Part shown: piece by piece, positions 60,815 to 64,000 of the stretch | How positions within the stretch are numbered: position 1 is the first letter of the stretch | Layout of the letters: each line of letters begins with the position of its first letter | Assembly (NCBI RefSeq): GCF_006352025.1 | Contig: NZ_CP040936.1 | Span: forward strand, 1,550,001-1,614,000 | DNA length: 64,000 nucleotides | Source of the DNA: Hymenobacter sp. DG01 | Lineage (GTDB): Bacteria; Bacteroidota; Bacteroidia; Cytophagales; Hymenobacteraceae | Direction of reading: 5' to 3' | Notes under the pieces: model-generated | What the model was told of the DNA's origin: nothing | Seen by the model: only the letters and a program-made list of their open reading frames with translations | Database searches by the model: none | Made by a program: the position numbers and the translations under genes

Positions 60815-61918
60815 ATGAAACGCCTAATTACCCTGCTGATCGTTGTGCTGTGCAGCAGTACTTGTTATGGTCAATCCTCTGAAAAAGCCGCCAACAAACA
60901 GGTAGATGCCTTTATTGAAGGCAAAATGAAAGCCCTGAAGATTCCGGGCATGGCCGTGGCCGTTATCCGGAACGGGCAGCGGGTGAAGGTATCGACCTAC
61001 GGCATGGCGAACCTGGAGTGGAACGCCAAAGTCACCCCGCATACCAACTTCCAGATTGCCTCCTGCACCAAGCTGCTTACCTCCACGCTGCTGCTAAAAG
61101 CCATTCACAGCCAGAAAATCCAGCTGGAAGATTACGTCAGCAAGTACCTCCCCGACGCGCCGGCCGCCTGGCGCACCCTGCAGATCAAGCACCTGATCAG
61201 CCATTCCAGCGGCATTCGCAACTTCAACGGCGACGCCTACCTGCCCACGGCGGCCGTGCTGCGGGCCCTGCAGGACTCCACGCTGGAGTACGCGCCCGGC
61301 CAGGGCCAGCATTACGCCCAGTTCGACTTCATGACCCTGGGCTACATTCTGGAGAAGCTCTACAACAAGCCGTTTCCGCAGCTCCTCCACGACGAAGTAG
61401 CCGCGCCGTTGGGCATGACCGACGGGGCCTTTGATATGGAGCAGCGGGTAGGCACCTTTATGCGCACCGATCTGGTAAAGGAAAAAGCCTCTACCTACTA
61501 CGACCTCAACGGCAAGCTGCAAGCCTACAAGTTTATTTACCCGCAGTACACCTACACGGCCGGCGGCTACTTCGCCTCTATTGATGATATGGCTAAGTGG
61601 GCCGTGGCCCTCGACAAGGAAACCCTGTTTCCGGCCAGCTTCGCCAGTAGCTACATCTACGGGCTGGACAGCATCGGCCGCAAGCCTTCGGAGTTTACCA
61701 GGGTAGGCTGGGCCCTGGAAAGGGAGAATAACGTGCTGTACGCCGGCCACAGCGGCGGCCCCGGCCTCGGCGACGTCTGGCGCTTTCCCAAGGAAGGCTA
61801 CACGTTCATCGTGCTGTCTAATGATGGCGAGCTGCTGCCCAACTTCGCCCGTGCCATTGCTGGTTTCTACATCAAGGAGCTACCCGCCAAAACCGACATC
61901 GAGAAGTTTGAGCGGTAA
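60815..61918 (+). CDS. Serine hydrolase of the beta-lactamase/PBP family
   Basis: A 367-residue secreted protein with signal peptide MKRLITLLIVVLCSSTCYGQ. The serine hydrolase motif S-x-x-K is present as S-C-T-K in FQIASCTKLLTSTLLL; the Tyr motif is Y-A-Q instead of Y-x-N (HYAQFDFMTLGYILEKL), and HSGGPGLGD occupies the place of the K/H-T-G triad. So it is a class C/esterase-like family member that may act on peptides, esters or muropeptides rather than on beta-lactams. Monocistronic; start ATG at 60815 after a CTACCCCCTACTCCC stretch. Confidence 0.9.
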   Translation: MKRLITLLIVVLCSSTCYGQSSEKAANKQVDAFIEGKMKALKIPGMAVAVIRNGQRVKVSTYGMANLEWNAKVTPHTNFQIASCTKLLTSTLLLKAIHSQKIQLEDYVSKYLPDAPAAWRTLQIKHLISHSSGIRNFNGDAYLPTAAVLRALQDSTLEYAPGQGQHYAQFDFMTLGYILEKLYNKPFPQLLHDEVAAPLGMTDGAFDMEQRVGTFMRTDLVKEKASTYYDLNGKLQAYKFIYPQYTYTAGGYFASIDDMAKWAVALDKETLFPASFASSYIYGLDSIGRKPSEFTRVGWALERENNVLYAGHSGGPGLGDVWRFPKEGYTFIVLSNDGELLPNFARAIAGFYIKELPAKTDIEKFER

Positions 61919-62035
61919 CGCGCCTACCCCGCCCGCACGGCCCAACCCTGCCAGGCAGCAGACCAAGCCGGCAGCTGACGACCCGGATTTTCAGTTGCTT
62001 CAATTTTCGTTTGGCAGCGGTAAACCAGCGTTCCG

Positions 62036-62719
62036 ATGAAATGTATTCTGCTCACTTTTCTGCTGCTGGTGGTTGGCGGCGCTGCTTTCGGGCAAGCTAC
62101 CACGAAAGCCTACCCTCTAACTAAAACCACCGGCCTCCAGCCAATCCGGGTGCGGTTGGGGCCCGCCGTTTATGAGGGCAAAAAGTCCGTTATGGTCCTC
62201 GATACGGCCCGGGGCATCAGCTCGGAGCTGAAGTACGCCAGGCTGACCGATGCTTCTTTTCATAACGGCACCATTGAGGTAGAGCTGGCGGGTAAGCCTT
62301 CCGGCAAGGCTGGCGCTACGGCCCGGGGCTTTGTGGGCATTGCCTTTCGCATTGATGAGCAGAACACGGCCTTTGAGTGCATTTATCTGCGTCCTACCAA
62401 CGGCCGGGCCGAAGCCCAGGTGCGCCGCAACCACTCCGTGCAGTATATTTCCTACCCCCACTACCCCTGAGAAAAGCTCCGCCAGGAAAGCCCCGAGAAG
62501 TATGAGTCCTACGTGGATTTGGAGGTAGGCAAGTGGACTAAGGTGAAGATTGTGGTGCAGGACGCTACTGCCCGGCTCTACGTGCACGGAGCCGCTCAGC
62601 CTACCCTGCTGGTGCTGGACTTAAAGCACGGCCCGGCCCAGCGGGGCGGCATTGGCCTCTGGATTGGCTCCGGCACGGAGGCCTACTTCCGGAACTTGGT
62701 AGTAACCCCGGCGAAGTAA
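62036..62719 (+). pseudogene. Concanavalin-like secreted protein gene interrupted by one TGA
   Basis: A signal peptide (MKCILLTFLLLVVGGAAFGQ) and a lectin/glucanase-like domain (AYPLTKTTGLQPIRVRLGPAVYEGKKSVMVLD ... GLWIGSGTEAYFRNLVVTPAK), 227 codons in one frame, broken by TGA at 62468-62470. The TGA stands where the family usually has a tryptophan: the sequence reads YPHYP-stop-EKLRQESPEKYESYVDL, so a single TGG-to-TGA change would explain it. Codon use is equal on both sides. As annotated it gives a 144-residue truncated product; the downstream part 62471-62719 has no clear start. Confidence 0.8.
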
Positions 62720-62760
62720 GAAAGGCTACCTGTATCTCCCTACCCTCTTCATGATGCTGA

Positions 62761-62818
62761 AAAGAGTAGCGGCTCTGAATGACGCCAGTAAATACGTCAT
62801 TCAGAGCCGCTGCTCTTT
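62761..62818. repeat. Inverted repeat with CGTCATTCAGAGC core
   Basis: AAAGAG-T-AGCGGCTCTGAATGACG and its inverted copy around a 10-base centre, 23 paired bases with one bulge on each side. It lies between the convergent pseudogene and the DUF808 gene and could act as a terminator. Its core CGTCATTCAGAGC resembles the repeats at 55.6 and 59.2 kb. Confidence 0.8.
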
Positions 62819-62879
62819 GCTTATGGTAGGCTCACGCTCCGCAGCGCGTGGGCACTGGCTGGGGTGCCAGTGCCGTAGG

Positions 62880-63818
62880 TTATGCTGTGTGCGCCTCTGT
62901 TTTCTTGGGCAATACTTTCTTCACCAGTCCCACTATCTTTTCAATTACGAAGCCCACCATCAGCCCGAAGATTCCGCAGGCCAGCACCTTGACCAGCCAG
63001 GCCACAGCCGGTATATTAGCCAGCGACTCTTCCAAATCGTGCAGCAGGTGGGCGGTAAATGGAATACCGTGAGCAATGATTTCGGCGCCTACCCACAGCA
63101 TGGCTGCCGTACCTACGTAGCTCAGAATCTGCAGAAAGCGGGGCATAAACTTCACGAGGCCGCGCCCGAATTTCCGGGTAGCGGGGCCGTATGACTCGCC
63201 GGCCAGGTGCAGGCCAATGTCATCGGCCTTCACAATCAGGCCCACAAAACCGTACACGGCAACGGTAATGAATACGGCCACGGCCAGCATCACCAGCACC
63301 TGGTTGAGAATGGGTTGCTCGGTTACCTGGCTGTAGGCAATGGCCATAATTTCGGCCGACAGAATAATATCGGTTCTGACGGCACCTGCTACTCGCTCTT
63401 TCTCTAACTCCTCGGGGGTAATGGCCTTTACCTCTTCGCTTTCCGGATTTACCTCATGGTGCTTGCTGAACATGGAGTGTACCTTCTCGTACCCCTCGAA
63501 GCACAGGAAAGCCCCACCCATCATGAGAATGGGCGTAATGGCCCAGGGGGCAAAGTAGCCCAGCACCAGCGCCGCCGGACTCAGGATAAGAATCTTATTA
63601 ATGAGGGACTTTTTGGCAATCTGGTAGATGATGGACAGCTCGCGGGAAGGGTCTAGCCCCACCACGTACTTGGGCGTCACGGCTGTGTCGTCAATTACGA
63701 TGCCGGACACCTTGCCGGTGGTTTTGGCTACCTGCGCCGGCACGTCGTCGAGGCTGGCGGCGCTGACTTTCACCAGGGCCGAAATATCATCTAGTAAAGC
63801 AAAAAATCCTGAAGGCAT
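62880..63818 (-). CDS. DUF808 family inner-membrane protein (YedI-like)
   Basis: A 312-residue membrane protein with about six helices. Family pattern: MPSGFFALLDDISALVKVSAASLDDVPAQVAKTTGKVSGIVIDDTAVTPKYVVGLDPSRELSIIYQIAKKSLINK, GYFAPWAITPILMMGGAFLCFEGYEKVH, TDIILSAEIMAIAYSQV. A large charged loop lies at about 120-140 (HHEVNPESEEVKAITPEELEKERVAG). Function is unknown for DUF808; it is a conserved envelope protein. ATG 63818 matches the family start. Confidence 0.95.
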   Translation of the reverse strand: MPSGFFALLDDISALVKVSAASLDDVPAQVAKTTGKVSGIVIDDTAVTPKYVVGLDPSRELSIIYQIAKKSLINKILILSPAALVLGYFAPWAITPILMMGGAFLCFEGYEKVHSMFSKHHEVNPESEEVKAITPEELEKERVAGAVRTDIILSAEIMAIAYSQVTEQPILNQVLVMLAVAVFITVAVYGFVGLIVKADDIGLHLAGESYGPATRKFGRGLVKFMPRFLQILSYVGTAAMLWVGAEIIAHGIPFTAHLLHDLEESLANIPAVAWLVKVLACGIFGLMVGFVIEKIVGLVKKVLPKKTEAHTA

Positions 63819-63947
63819 AGGGTAAGTGGTGCGCTGTTTTTGTTTGGGAGAAGCAACCGGGCTTCTTTGTATGCTATGATTGAGGCGGCAAGCTACGGGA
63901 AACTGAACGAGGTAGCCGCATGGTGGGCTGCCGGCGGGGCCCGCGGC

Positions 63948-64000
63948 CTACCCCTGCTGGCTCTGGATAGCCGTGATGATGACCGTGTTATACACATCGT
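63948..64000 (-). CDS. 3' end of a gene cut by the right edge
   Basis: On the minus strand the last 53 bases read in frame DVYNTVIITAIQSQQG and then TAG (63948-63950). The third codon positions are mostly G or C, as in other genes here, which favours a real 3' end. The product cannot be identified. An alternative plus-strand frame starting at 63876 is possible but less likely by codon use. The 129 bases between this stop and the DUF808 start hold no obvious motif except a small GAAGC hairpin. Confidence 0.4.
   Translation of the reverse strand, partial: DVYNTVIITAIQSQQG

Noticed and set aside
62468..62470. In-frame TGA as selenocysteine codon
   Set aside because: The position fits a conserved Trp, no SECIS-like hairpin directly follows, and the domain is not a redox protein.
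63876..64000. Plus-strand gene start at the right edge
   Set aside because: The minus-strand frame over the last 53 bases has codon use more like the other genes; neither is certain.

Overview
The window looks like chromosome of a GC-rich Bacteroidota, most likely a Hymenobacter-like member of the Cytophagales. The evidence is a type IX secretion C-terminal domain on a huge secreted glucanase, several proteins of Bacteroidota-typical families (DUF885, lactonase, TlpA with DUF4369-like N terminus, H-NOX, ArsS), promoters that fit the Bacteroidota -7 box TAnnTTTG, and an almost complete lack of Shine-Dalgarno sequences before start codons. No rRNA, tRNA, CRISPR array, integrase or transposase was found.

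Layout. 1-5.2 kb: RsgA (cut by the left edge), an NAD-dependent beta-hydroxyacid dehydrogenase, a fasciclin lipoprotein divergent from a cyclophilin, a dicarboxylate/amino-acid symporter and a 59-residue secreted peptide. 5.4-11.5 kb: a MoxR/magnesium-chelatase-like ATPase and its probable VWA partner, separated by a TlpA-type lipoprotein and a small gene, then a DUF427 protein and a lipoprotein. 11.5-19.6 kb: an acyl-ACP desaturase followed by a cell-surface glycan cluster (two GT-C-like membrane glycosyltransferases, a GT2, a flippase and a FemAB/GNAT-like acyltransferase). 19.7-29.2 kb: CorA, a large propeller membrane protein, an APC permease and small envelope proteins. 29.2-33.6 kb: three arsenosugar-type genes including arsS, a stand-alone H-NOX sensor, and an ECF sigma/anti-sigma pair. 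33.8-38.3 kb: aldehyde dehydrogenase, WYL regulator, RidA, DUF2809 and MpaB-type genes. 38.7-43.3 kb: one 1507-residue multimodular GH16 glucanase. 43.5-49.5 kb: LLM oxidoreductase, a molybdopterin oxidase plus FNR reductase pair, YdcF, a thioredoxin-like protein and a DUF885 peptidase.

49.6-55.5 kb is the accessory part: a gene with a nonsense codon, an overlapping nuclease/ATPase pair, and a divergent single-chain type IIG restriction-modification enzyme. Both the ATPase and the restriction-modification enzyme contain a sharply bounded AT-rich internal segment in otherwise GC-rich reading frames; in the latter it starts directly after the NPPY motif and ends before the conserved C-terminal motif, as expected for an exchanged target-recognition domain. 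I regard this defence island as the most interesting part of the window.

55.7-64 kb: lactonase, a small secreted protein, a type B carboxylesterase, acetate kinase, a serine beta-lactamase-like hydrolase, a second gene with a single nonsense codon, DUF808, and the 3' end of a further gene. Several long inverted repeats sharing a GTCATTCCGAGC-like core lie between these genes and form a dispersed repeat family. Start codons given here are often downstream of the longest possible ORF start, chosen from signal peptides, family length and promoter or terminator positions.
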